From Kappaphycus alvarezii (lineage: Eukaryota > Rhodophyta > Florideophyceae > Gigartinales > Solieriaceae): a stretch of 64,000 nucleotides of DNA. How positions within the stretch are numbered: position 1 is the stretch's first letter; every line of letters begins with the position of its first letter. The position numbers and the translations under genes were made by a program. Below the pieces are notes generated by a model. It saw only the letters and a list, made by a program, of their open reading frames with translations. It did no database searches and was not told the DNA's origin. Below are positions 42,407 through 53,982 of the stretch, piece after piece. The stretch is from NCBI GenBank assembly GCA_002205965.3, contig NADL03000451.1, positions 868,001 to 932,000 of the forward strand, read 5' to 3'.

Positions 42407-43681
42407 ATGTCAGGCCTGTGATTCATTTACACGTAGCAAGAGGCTTCATTTCATAATTTTATTTTCAAATCAAGAACTGCTCTGAAAGAGGGTTTAAATA
42501 CACAATTAGGAAACTCTTAATTAGAAATGACTAGTACACTGTGCCGATCCCGATATCCACCCTTGGAGGCTGGCACCCAGATACGTACGCGGTGCAAACC
42601 AATGTCGCGCGGAACGTGGCCGTCCAAGCGATGGAGACCTATGGGAAAGTTAGGGCGGTGCTTACCCGAAAGCGCGCTCCCGCGGCCGTGATGTCTTAAC
42701 GCGGCCTTGCAATGAATGTTATTTAGTGGTACCAATAAGTGACTTCTTATCCCGCACTGTGATTAGAATCTTGGTTATCTTGAGGCTCTACTTGGGTTAC
42801 TGTAATTCTATACTTGCAGTACCGTCGTAGTAGATTTTAGTATATGTACCGCGCAACACCTTCGAGGAAAAAGGTCATCCGTATCATCATCAACTGTTGC
42901 TCGACTGGAGCGAGGACCGAGCTCGGGGCGCCTTACCGCTGCCGACGTCGGTGCCATACTCACCACTATCGCAAGCTCCCCGCAGCAGAACGGTACACTC
43001 GAATGGAGGTATCGTGGGTTTTTTGTTCTTCAAATTGTCCCTGTCCCTTTTTCAGGCATGGTAGTTTACTCAATGTACGTTATGTACTACTCAGTCAGAT
43101 GAGCATGGTGCTTACTGTCAGTTCAAATGCACTTGGAACAAATGCAACGTAATTACTTCGTCTTATGACTTGTAAATTATTAATGGATAGCTGAAAAGAA
43201 ATTAAATGGTTCTACGAGATAATGCTTGTCTCGACATCAACAAAGTTCATTCAAACCCGTTTTTACGACCACACGCACAACGCACTAGCGGGGAGATGCG
43301 GTAATTCGCCGAAATAGGCAACCAAAATATCATTTTGTGGGCACTGCACTTCATGCGGTAGATTTTAGCAATTTCTCACCATTTAGAGTTGTTGACAGTG
43401 CCAGCAACATCAATCATTATCTTTCAGAACAGTTCCCTGCCCATCCAGTGAATAGAGGATTTACGTCACCACTTTTCTGTATTAAATGTGACTAAATGAT
43501 GACCAAAATATTACAGACTGTAATTGATTGCAGAAATCTGAAACGGTCTTGTGACGAACAATGCTGAAATCGCAGTAGTTAGTGAAGTGTCATGAGCAAC
43601 TGTTTTCGCGGTAACAATGCCTAATATCACGCGTTCATCCACCACCCATACACCTCCACAACCCCACCCTGAGCCCAAAAG
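42407..43681. other. No recognisable gene between two Harbinger-like copies
   Basis: Short frames only. A single GGTTACTGTAATTC lies near 42796. Confidence 0.4.
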
Positions 43682-44614
43682 ATGTTCACGAACCACATCA
43701 CTGGATCCTCTTGGAGTCCCTCTCCGCAGCTTCGATTGAATACGTCTAACATTGGACCTATCCCGTTTCAGCAGCTCTCGGAACCAAATCCCGTTAACGA
43801 AGAAGAGATTACCAACAGTCCAGATGCAACAAAAGCCCTCCTACCAACAGCTTTCTGGTACCCGAGAAAGAAAAGAAAGGGAGACAATCGCGGTTCACCG
43901 CCGAGGAAGATTTGATTATCATAAGGAGAAGTGGCTGTTGCAAAAGTCATGCAGCTTCTTACGGTAAGTGTCGAAACTTTTCGAGCTCCTTGCAGAGCGC
44001 GTTAATGCCACTCTCCAAGGTTAAGCAGCAGCCGATGTATGTCAAATGAGCTCAAATCCGCTACAAAAGAATCCACGCTGCTTTCGATAATTCCGATCGG
44101 AGGGATCAGTTGAAAGAAGGTGTAGGGAGGGGATGGAGAGATAGACGATTTGGTTTTGTCTATGAAAGAGGCTCGCGGATGACCAATAGTTACAGAAGGG
44201 CCTTCAAAATAAGGCTGCTCAGGATTTGGACGCCGAAAAGAGAGACGCGTTGGAAGGGAGCTAATGTCATTGGCAACGAACCGCCGCAAACAGGACGATT
44301 CAGATGGAGTTAATCCCGATTATCCCGGCGGAGACCCCGATTCCCCATGTGAACAGCCTGGTAAAGCACCCAAAACATCTCGTGATTGTATAGCGTCTGG
44401 CGAGATAGAACGATTTGCTTTACACTTGAAGGATGCAGACTTGGCCGAGTGGAGGTTCATAGGGATCGCTTGATTTTTGAATGGGAAAGGCTCCACTTTG
44501 AGGCCAACTAGCATGCAAATGACAGAGCTGAGCGCCGTCACGAGTTGAAAGCCGCTCAAAAGCTTGAGCTTGAGAAGTTCAAGCTGATGATTGAGGCTTT
44601 CCCTAAGAATTAGG
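43682..44614 (+). pseudogene. Myb/SANT-like accessory gene of a PIF/Harbinger-like element (copy 2)
   Basis: Starts MFTNHITGSSWSPSPQLRL. RFTAEEDLIIIR near 43892-43930 looks like the first helix of a Myb/SANT-like domain. The C-terminus RVEVHRDRLIFEWERLHFEA, then RAERRHELKAAQKLELEKFK and LMIEAFPKN, is the charged helical tail typical of Harbinger accessory proteins, ending at the TAG 44612-44614. Several shifts and an internal stop near 44510 are present. It is tail to tail with the transposase, leaving about 220 bases between. Confidence 0.65.
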
Positions 44615-44834
44615 AAAATGCCCGTTTTATTGAGGATGTGGAGTCCGTTACTACTGCGAAAATGCAGCATTTGGTCAAAATTCCGCTGGCTTTCCCGCTC
44701 GCGCGGGGCCCTGCGCGGCTGCGGACAAAGTCTGCGAGCGCTTCGCTGTGACTTAGCCCCTTGCAGACTTTGTCCTCGCTCTTAGGCCCCCTGATCTCGT
44801 AATTCTTTTTTTACTTCACGTAAAGACCATTCTA

Positions 44835-45840
44835 CTATTCTAATGTTTTTGAAAACTGTGTGTACCTTTGAAGAGAAGATGGGGGGCATGAAAAATACAC
44901 AGAAGTTTGCGGCGGATATAAGCATACCCTGATGTTGTAGAACAGCACAGCGGCGAGGTACAGGCACCCTTCAGGAGACTCTTGCATTTTTATCTTCTGC
45001 TTGAAGTCAACTGTTGTTAAGTAAGACTTGATCTCCTTAAAGACCCACTCCACAGTAGCCCTAGCACTAGACACGCCTTTGTTAAACCCATTCGGAAATG
45101 ACTGCACGTTACTACCATCAAATAGAAATTGCAAGAACCATATTTGATTGTAACTGGAGTCACCAAACAAACATAATTGCTCACTGCTGATGCTCAGAAC
45201 TGAAGGGAGAATTTCTTCCAGATTACTTCGAGTATACAGAATTTCTTCCAGATTACTTCGAGTATACAGTATCCAGTCATGCCGTCGACCTTCTACTGGC
45301 CCGTACGCATGCAAAATCAGCCCATCTGGAGCTGTCACAAACTGAAACTTCATCGAGTGCTTCCTCTTATGTCCATTGTAAGCTAATAGTTGCATCATAT
45401 GGCTGCCGTTTGGGAGTGCGATGCCAATTACAGTACCATCAATGAAGCCAACACAGCTTTTAAGGCACTGTGTTTTGGCCTACACTACATTCGCGTGGAG
45501 CTGAGCAAGCTCCTTCATAAACGCACTACTCAATCCGACAGATAAAATACTACCGGAGGTAGACAGAATCCATTCCAAACCTTCCCAAAAAATTTCAGAA
45601 AGTTGAGAAATGTGTTTTCCGAACATAATTTCAAGGTTGCTCCAATGAGAAGGAGAAGCCAATCGACGTAGTACGATGCAGGTTACTAAAATACTTGTCA
45701 CAGCATAACGGTTTCGGCGGGTTGCTATTTGAGAGGCTGGTCAGGAGATGATTTCCTCTACAACTGCTACATGTTCCTTTTCGAACCTGAACAAGCGGAG
45801 TGATTCCGCGTTGTTAAACCCAGTGAAGTTAAAAGAAAAG
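44835..45840 (-). pseudogene. PIF/Harbinger-type DDE transposase (copy 2)
   Basis: N-terminal: FNNAESLRLFRFEKEHVAVV, then NRYAVTSILVTCIVLRRLAS with an FGKHISQLSEIF segment. First Asp: SCVGFIDGTVIGIALPNGSH. Then LLAYNGHKRKHSMKFQFVTA and GPVEGRRHDW (second Asp), LCLFGDSSYN, and FNKGVSSARATVEWVFKEIK with the third Glu in VEWVF. The end is YLAAVLFYNIRVCLYPPQTS. All three catalytic acids are readable, but stops near 45480 and 45752 and a 30-bp duplication break it. Confidence 0.85.
45211..45270 (-). repeat. 30-bp in-frame tandem duplication in the transposase
   Basis: Units 45211-45240 and 45241-45270 both begin ATTTCTTCCAGATTACTTCG and differ only in the last base. They add ten residues (RSNLEEILYT twice) without changing the frame. 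Confidence 0.85.
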
Positions 45841-48800
45841 CACGAAATTTTTACTCGGTTTGTTCGTTCAAGAAGCTTGAACAAATCGGCTCTGCTTGTA
45901 AAGGCCTTGTGTGCCACGATAAGGATATATATTGAGGACTTCGATGCTGTTAAGGTACGTCAGCGCCGTTTAAATACGACCATCATCGCAACTCTCCATT
46001 CTTAGGCTCTCAATTGACAGGCTGATTTGCTGAAGCCCTTGGTTCTTCCTTTCGACATAACAAGCTCGAGGCTCGGGGTCGTTTTCCGGGGTACTGACCA
46101 TCGCACTAGAGTACCCTCCGTACCCATGAGTGCCCTCCCCACTTTAATACTTATTTTTTTATTTGAAGGGATACGGTGTAATCTACTTTTTTGACTTCAT
46201 GGTAAATTACAGATTTTAACTAGCCAGTACTCACGAGCTTCGTTAGTGAAATTCCTAATTTTTGAATTTCTTTAAGCGTGAGCTCTAAAAAATACAGTAT
46301 TAAACCTTTTAAGGCTTCTAGACGTAAGCAACCCAAGAATAAAGACTTTCAACTAAAATATGTATTTCAATTCAATCGTACGGGTGGTCTAAGAACTACT
46401 TTAATTAACCAGGGCCAACCAGCATGAAATGATATCAAATATGAAATAATGGAGGGCCAATTCGGAGCTCAATCTGAACAATATTGGCGATCGCAAAAAA
46501 ACAATCACAATGAGTTTGATGTCGTTTCTAAAAACATTTCTCAGAATATCCAAATGCTTCAAACTTCCATTCAGGGATTCATGCCAAGCCCGCAAAACCT
46601 TCGCCTGCCCATCATTCAACCCGAAACTCTGAACACACTTGGAATCAATGTAACCCCGGTTTGCAGCCACTTTTTCATTCGGAAACAATCAATTCAGTAA
46701 ACCAGCCTAAAAATTTTCAGATCTGGCCACTCACCAGTGTAAAAAGGCAGTTAATCAATAGAATATCACCAATGTAGATAGAACAAGCATTTCGTACCTC
46801 AGACCGGCTCCTTCAAATTTGTTACTAAACATTTTTGTTGAAAGGAGTAGGTTCATGAATGCGGAGTCAGGACGTCAACCTTCATCACACAGTCATGTTC
46901 AAATGGCACATCAAGTCTTTCACTCAACGGAAACTAAATCAAAAGTTATTGCACGAAAAAATAGAATAGTCTTCCGTTAAACTACAAACACATACCTGAT
47001 CAAGATTGTAAATTTGCTTGATAAAAACCGCACCTACTTCCGCACGTTTTTCTCGCGCTCCGAGAACAAAGGCACAGACATGACCCGATGCGTACGTCTC
47101 AATCTTAAAAAGAATCTATAATAAATGCTTGGATGTGCCCCCTGTGACAGACTTGTATATAGAAATTTCCAATCGTTAGCCACGACAATTGCAGTTACAC
47201 CAAAATATGACCGTAATCGCCGGTCTCTTGTTTCCGATACAGCCCTCGGCACTTGTTTAAAATAGAAGGCCCAGTTCAAGAAATTGAGCTGCTGTGTAAG
47301 AATTGAAGCCATGTGTTCCGAGGCATGCACTTTGACAAACTCGAAGTTGATAACTGTGCTTGATTACATTTTTGGGGATCAAGCACACAAACAACAACAA
47401 CTCTTATATACAATGAGCTGTACAGTGCTGACTGAAATAGTGCGAGCTGTCAACGGAGAAAATTAAAAGTAACAATAATTTTGTAAAATTTTTATCTGCT
47501 CCCTTTTTGTTGAAGGAACATTAAAATTATCCAGCCGTTGTTGGCAAGTTTATTTATACTCTTTTCTTATATACTAAGCAAGTTCTTTCATATTGGCCTT
47601 ATTAATGTGAAGGACGCGACATTGCAGTCAGATACTGAATACATCAACTTGTCAGTGGCAAGTGGTGGCAAGGATATGAGAACTGTAGGCAATTAACGTA
47701 TAATAATTGGCAAGTTGCTAAATCATGGTTTTATGTAGCATTTAAGTGAATTAAAGTGTCAATGCATTGCAACATGCGGAGGATTTATATTTTGGCACAT
47801 GACGGAAGTGTTATCTGCAAAGTCGCCAAACATTGCTAATTCTTATAGTGGTTGCGAAAGTAGCATTTCGATCTTTTACTTGAACTATCTAAATTTTGTC
47901 GCATCAACTCTGTTTTTACGGTTCTTTTTGCAGCCAAATCAGTTTTGTTGTATTTATTGAAATATTTCAAAATATATATGGATGATCGCCAGCCCCACTC
48001 TTGAGAGCATGTCATATGCGCCATCGCCCCAGATTACTTCTGTTTCTGTGTGTCATCATTGCGACGCCTCCTAAGAAACGAAATCCCACCCTTAATAAGC
48101 GCAATCCGGATGCGAAATTTTGACTCGCATGATTACATCAGGGAGATGGACGGAGATGTTGATGCAAAGGATTTTTTCGAGAAATCGCCAGATTCCATGA
48201 AAAACATAAGCTGAAAAAAGTCCGCACCTGCTTCAACAACCTCCTCGACGAACACAATTTCCCCGCGCAAACAAAGGTACGTATATGTGCTAACGTTTTT
48301 CCGTCCTTTTTATTTACCTTAGAGTATTTTGCTAACATAGTATCTTAACTCTAGAGGACGCAAGAGATGGCCGAGCATCTTCCCTCGCTCTCCGAGAATA
48401 CGCTGTTTCTAACATTTGGAAGAGTGAATTGCCTGATGATGATCTGTCTTCGGATGAAGATGAGGATAAGGGTGATCGGAGGAACTAATCCTGGATCTGC
48501 GTGTTTCAAGCCATTGTATATATGATAACGAGTAGGCTGAAGCGTTTGCTACTCGTTAAATTCTTTTCACTAGCAGTTTTGTTACCGTCAGGGTTCCATA
48601 GTGATTACAAAATGAGGATTGCTAATGATGGTAACATTCTCCTGGTTAGCGTCAGATGGCTGCGGCCAATGGCTGATGTACGCATGCTGCACCACCTCTG
48701 GTTGGTGTTGAGCAAGTAAAGAACGTTGGAACGGATCAAAGTAAGGTGGGGGGTTGAAGCAGCCTTGAAGGGGTTGAGGTCTGCTCCAGATGAGCCGATT

Positions 48801-49527
48801 ATTTCAAATGCAAATATTAATTTACATTTTCCTGTGGAAACTGTAATCGTGGAGGAGCCCCTATGCAGGGAGGAAAAAGGCGTTTACATTGATTATGCGG
48901 ATTTAAAGGCGACTAGACAATTATTCGGTGGCTGGCCCTTCAAGAAAGACGTTTAGAGAATTGAATTTTCTGGAGACCCTCTACTAGCTCGGTATCGAGT
49001 TAGGATTCTTAAATACGTAATTGGAATGCATCGCTTGTCTCCACAGGGAGACCGGAGTAAAAAGTTCATGACAGCATAGCGCACATTATCAACCCAAGCC
49101 CTCGCCCTGCGTCAGAAGCGTGCAGCATGACATTAAGAAAAATAAATTGTGCACCAATTTATTAAATTTTGTTTCTGTTTAAAAATTGTAACCAATTTCA
49201 TTTCTTGATGAACTCTGCAGCACGTAGTGTGAATCATTAATTTCTGTGACTTATTCTCTCAGAAGTTCTGAAAAGATGATTTCCGCATCTCCCGGTATGT
49301 ATACAACCGATCATATCTTCCATACATTAAAATAACCCAAAAATTCCGCCTGTGCTGTACTGTAACTGTACTAATTCTTGCACTGTACTGTAAAGTATCA
49401 TTCTTTGATGTGGGTAGAACGTATTTACGTCTGAATTTTGTTGATTTGTTGATTAGTTGAGGTGTGGTTGATTAGTTGATTGATTGGTCGATGAGAGAGG
49501 ATGGCTAGTCTAGCAGAGATTTCTATT
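45841..49527. other. AT-rich DNA without a firm gene
   Basis: Short frames at 46449-46700 and 48726-48956 (+) have no recognised family. Near 48060-48490 (+) split frames read FREIARFHEKHKLKKVRTCF and later LREYAVSNIWKSELPDDD with an acidic end. That looks like a decayed transposase-type C-terminus, but I cannot name it. A TACTGTA cluster lies at 49353-49400 (TGTACTGTAACTGTACTAAT, then CACTGTACTGTAAAG). Confidence 0.35.
49439..49492. repeat. Imperfect TTGATTAG-type simple repeat
   Basis: TTGTTGATTTGTTGATTAG runs on as TTGATTAGTTGATTGATTGG; a short degenerate microsatellite. Confidence 0.6.
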
Positions 49528-50154
49528 TTAAATACCAATTTGTAAACAACCCTTCCACAAAAGCTTGGTCGAACTATGACTACGGAATATGCAATCGGTA
49601 TTGCAGAAAAATAAGTGTAACAAAGGTTGGCCCAGTATGTAGTACTGCGGATAGGTCCTAGTCATGGATTTGGCTTTCGGCGCAACATTCGGGGGGCTGT
49701 AGGATGGACAAAGACTGTTGGTTATAAGCTGTCTTGCATCTATTTTAAGTAGAGCCGGCCCAGTGTAGTATACACTAAATAGGTCCGAGCCATGATTCGC
49801 CTTCGGAGCAACAGTCGGGGCCGGTAGGATAGGCAACGACTTTTGGTTATCGAGAGTCGTGTGTCTACGCTAGGAAGGGCCGGCCCAGCGGTGCATGAGC
49901 TGGATTGATCCGACTTTGTATTGCTTCAAAACAACAGTCTCAAGCCAATGAATAGATAACGAAGGTTGTTTGCCAGTTGTTGCGCCTTCTAAATGTAATA
50001 AAGCAGGCCCAGTATAGGATGGCACAGAAAGAAAAAGGTGTGGTATCCGACTTCGAAGAAACAGCTGGAAGACGGTAAGAAGTATAACGGCTACTGGTTG
50101 GCGCAAGTTTTTTCTCCACATTTGATCACCAAATTCCTCACTACTGTACCTCAA
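49528..50154 (-). CDS. Tandem-repeat frame, unknown protein
   Basis: Two minus-strand frames (49870-50154 and 49528-49836) read through the tandem DNA repeat. The translated unit is about 41-42 residues and repeats a PSLSI/SLPIL segment, then TVVLKQ / TVAPKA / NVAPKA, and a closing YTGPALLH / YYTGPALLK / LGQPLLH. Repeat spacing near a multiple of three suggests that it was coding. A stop after RWAGPS divides it. No family is recognised, and chance open frames in a DNA repeat are possible. Confidence 0.35.
49629..50130. repeat. Four-unit diverged tandem repeat, about 125 bp per unit
   Basis: Each unit starts with GGCCCAG (49629, 49757, 49882, 50006; spacing 128, 125 and 124). Shared inner words include GATAGGTCC / AATAGGTCC and CGCAACATTCGGGG / AGCAACAGTCGGGG, then GTAGGAT. 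Units 1 and 2 are the closest pair. Confidence 0.75.
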
Positions 50155-50630
50155 CAGTGTGGAAGCTGTTTTTGGGATAGTAGAAAATTATTCTCGGTAG
50201 AAAAACCTAAAACTAAAAGCAAAATTTGAACAATTTCGCAAAAAAATCTCTCTTCCTTGCAAGTCACCTATCTTTTGAAGCGCTTAGATCCGCAACTAAC
50301 CATGTATGGAACACAAAACCTTGCGACAGTATTTATAGTGGAGTCATTTTCATGACAACTGGGAAATCAAGGGTTTTAATAGGACAAATAGGGCCCAAAT
50401 GGCCCAATTCGCGCGTTCGAAAAGTTTCATCGCGAAACTGATAAGAGAAAATAGCCCTATAGAAAATTTGGAATAAATAAATATTCTAATCACAAAAATC
50501 AAGCAGTCATCAAACTGTATCTATTGGATAAATTCATCTTTGATTCTGAATAGACACGACATCATCTATTGGTCGCTTGTTCTTTGATCCCTTCATCTTC
50601 AAACTCAGATACACGTCTGAACGCAGCAAT

Positions 50631-52350
50631 GACACATTCACTTTTTGCGACGAAGAAGATGGCCATGAAGGCCCACAGCGCCTTGCTCGAAGCACAGGAA
50701 AAATCCGAACGGTGAGTCTTGTCGTAGCGTCTGAATCACCACTAATAACGGACACTTAATGATTTCCAAATCAGGTTTGCAGCGCTGTAGCAAACGGGCA
50801 GAACCACAGATAAGGCAAAACAAGAATGGTTCCTTCTTTACAACCTCGGAAAGGCCGAACCATGCCACAGTTTTCTCGTTGGAACAGGAGAAAGAAATTG
50901 TTGGTCGTGTTTCGCATAAACTGGCAAAAGAGCTCTCCTTGGCCAATGAAGACTTGTGCAACATTGCAAGTCAGTACCGTGATGAATTGGCAAGGAATAG
51001 CAAAGCATCTTCACGCCCATGTCAGGCTAAATTCTCTCTTTTCTCGCTTCGTAGCTTTCTGAAGCGCAATTCTGACAAACTTAGCTCCTACGTTGCTCGT
51101 CCTGTGTATCAGCTCCGTAGTCAATGTTTTAATGCTGAAACATTAACTAACTTTCTTCCGCAAGTTGAGTTGGTGTACAGGACTTACAACATCAAGGCCC
51201 CAGTCAAGTCTACAATCTTGATATAACACGCTTTTCTCCTGGGCAAGACTTATTTTGAAAGAAGGGGAAGCGCGTATTCAAATCTGTCGGAGTTGAAGCG
51301 ACTTGGCCAAGGGTTAGTTTTCAGTATGGGAACTACATATATGTTCTGTTGTGCGTGAGTGGTACAGGCAAATGCGTGGCTCCTGCGACAGTTTTCAAGG
51401 GGATTCAATAACCAAGACTCAGTGATGTAATATGTACTGAGAGGGTATCTAATTTGATGTCTGAAGGCTGTGTTGCATTTTGGAGATGTTATGTAGGCAG
51501 TCTCGATGGACACGTGTTCCCTAGATGGTTTCTGCGCTTCATCGAGTCCGTTCGAGTTTACAACCTGTTGAAGAATGTTATGGTTTACTTTTTTGACGCA
51601 TTCCGCTCTTATTTGCTGTCAAGAAGGGCGCGAAATGCGACAATTGCGTTGCCAGCACATACAAGCTAAATCTTGCAACCTTTGGATATATAAGTTTTTA
51701 GGTCTTTTAGGCACTATGCGAGTGAAGCCGTCATGAAATTTTCGTTAACATATGGATGCCAGTTGTCCGGAAGATTGGCAAAATGGCATGAAAGACATGT
51801 TTGGGATTGAATTGAAGTAGGATTTAAGAAGGCTACCACTCAAAAAAATATCATGGACGGGTTTAAAAAGGCTATCCTTTGGCCTCTCAACTTGAATTCC
51901 GTTGCATAATTACGCGTTCGGAAGTCACATCGCTGTCATGAAATGATACCTGCCAACGAAGTTTTTCAGGTGACAAGGATAAATACTGTTCGAATGATGC
52001 AGGAAGGCCCTCCTGATCCCAAAGTGAAAGCTGGATTTGTTGACACTACAATGGGTGTTGGGGTATCTCTTTTAGATGTCATTTCACTGCTGGAATCCCT
52101 GGAAGCAAAGAGGCGTGAATAACAGGCAGAGAAGGAACTGAATGTGGAGTTAAAAAGAGCGCAAGAGGATGCGCAGCAAGCTCGAAGAAGGGTCCGGATA
52201 GACGCAATTAGTAGGTCGAAGGCCCAAGACCACTTCGAGCGCCACAGTGAACAGTTCGTCCTACCGAGTGCTCTAAAAGAATCCAGGTGGACAATTGAAA
52301 ACCATTTTGAGCAAAAGAAAGCTGCGAAAAAAAGACTTGCAAATCTTTGA
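50631..52350 (+). pseudogene. pogo/Jerky-type DDE_1 transposase remnant
   Basis: A CENP-B-type helix-turn-helix region is in 50759-51226: FSLEQEKEIVGRVSHKLAKE, then LCNIASQYRDELAR and SLRSFLKRNSDKLSSYVARP with CFNAETLTNFL. The DDE_1 core follows in pieces: QVYNLDITRFSPGQD (the family's N-x-D-E-T-x-F, here with Ile for Glu), SGTGKCVAPATVFKG, GHVFPRWFLRFIESVR, then ALPAHTS and ILQPLDI separated by a stop where the family has His. A Glu/Arg-rich helical tail ends at 52348-52350. True nonsense and lost catalytic residues show it is dead. Confidence 0.75.
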
Positions 52351-53008
52351 TAGTGATTCAATAAATTTGGCATTTGCATTATTCCCTTTCTTTAGTAATT
52401 CTCTAAATATTTCCTCTTCTCTCCAATTTCTACGTGTGTTTTTAATTTAACCCAAACTTTATACAATAGTCATTCTTTATTTACATAACTATCCAGATCC
52501 GCATTTTCAGCACTGTTCAGAATAATAATTAATTTCGCTTTACTCCATTTCACAAAATACAATTGTACACGTCAGCTCGTTCCAATTCAACCAGATAAAA
52601 AGATTTCTGGAGCTAACCCGGGTCTAAAACCCAGAAAGGGGCGGGCGCGCCTGCCCACGCCCGACCTCCCTTACCCACCCGACCATATGGTCACACCAAC
52701 CAGGGTTGTTCCTCAGTGATTGGTATAGGAAAAAAAGTTCTATTTACATGTTACTACGGTACTTTATACTGGATTTTTGGATAGATTTACGAATGGAACC
52801 TACAGTCCTACATACCTGTATAGATTCGCAGTATATGACCTGTACAAATTGGTGAGGGGAATGGTGGGTTTACTTGAATGGGTTGGTATACTTAAATTCC
52901 CCGCTAAGAGCAATCGCAGACTAGGATTACTGCAAGTAGGGTAACCACTTACTGTACATACGCTGAGAATGTAGGTTCTCTGGAATAAACACAATTTCAA
53001 GTTGTGGC
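52351..53008. other. No gene; compositionally mixed DNA
   Basis: AT-rich to about 52600, then a GC-rich patch (GGGGCGGGCGCGCCTGCCC, 52636-52654). TTACTGTACATAC lies at 52949-52961. Nothing else is recognised. Confidence 0.35.
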
Positions 53009-53425
53009 CTAAGTGTCGCTCAAAACTCCTTCCAAAAAACAACTGGCGTTATTCTGGACGAGTCTCGCCGCGTGACGAGCGAACAATGTTCTCTGCGCAT
53101 CAGTAATCGGAACTGCTGCTTGTGCGGTAATGCCAGTTGCAACCTGGTTGGCGAAGTCCCGAGCGGTAGGGTGCCAGGTCCCCAACATGGAGAGTGGAAG
53201 GGCAATGAAGCGATGCCCAGGATCCTTGGAACGTATCAACTCGGCAAAGCGAGTGTCCTTGCCCAGACGAGCATGGTTAAGGGGCTTGAGTGGGCATAGC
53301 GCCAGGGAAGGAAGGTGGGCGGGGCCCAGGGGATGGATAGAGATTACGTCATAATAGTCAAACTGTACAAATTGCCTCCTTCGTTGAGTACTAAATTCTG
53401 AAAATATTACAGAATTGTCCTCCAT
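53009..53425 (-). pseudogene. Possible non-LTR element C-terminal fragment (remnant D)
   Basis: The reading frame from 53425 holds DPGHRFIALPLSMLGTWHPT, then ARDFANQVATGI and QRTLFARHAARLVQNNASCF. The F-x2-LPLS-x-LG-x-WHP pattern followed by paired helices resembles the region after the endonuclease in remnants B and C. Similarity is weaker, so another family is possible. Confidence 0.4.
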
Positions 53426-53486
53426 TACGGGCCAATTCCAAAATCAGAAAATGCACGCCAGAAATCCACAAACAGCTCTATGGCTG

Positions 53487-53580
53487 TAACAGTATACTGT
53501 ACTCTACCGCCCCAATTCTCTCGTCATCCCGTTTATTTACAGTATAGTACTGCATAGTGTTGTGGTGTGCACAGTAATTT
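53487..53580. repeat. TACTGTA-type repeats before the copia copy 3 LTR
   Basis: GTAACAGTATACTGTACTC and TTACAGTATAGTACTGCATA. A third related piece, CATATACTGTATAGTATGC, lies inside the left LTR where the right LTR lacks it. Confidence 0.45.
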
Positions 53581-53581
53581 C

Positions 53582-53831
53582 TAATGAGGACTACAGTGCC
53601 GCCGTCGTGCTGCATATACTGTATAGTATGCATAGGTCAGCGCTCGCCAGGTATCCCACCCTCCCCTTGACAGAGACAAGGATACGTAATACAGCGTTGT
53701 CAAAGTATTCCGTTGTCCCGCCGAGGTGTTCAGCCTCGGCCCTCCTCATTCTCAGTAAATAGTTTTCTTCATTGAAACTACTCCTGCCCTAGTCCTAGCT
53801 CTACCCCTACCCTTCCACTACGCTCTCGACA
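53582..53831 (+). repeat. 5' LTR of copia copy 3
   Basis: About 250 bp, beginning near GAGGACTACAGTG and ending near CTCTCGACA; roughly 80 percent alike with the partner. It has an extra ACTGTATAGTATGCAT-like piece near 53613. Boundaries are uncertain by a few bases. Confidence 0.7.
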
Positions 53832-53982
53832 GATAGCCTTAATTTGTACAAGATTAAGTCAGTGCGCGGATTTGAAGCAGTAAGTACGAAAATCTGGATT
53901 CGTTTGCTACTCGCCGCAGTGATTGAGTTTCTCTCTACTTCTGAATACCTTGTATTTCTTTCTACTGCAGTTCTGAATCAAA

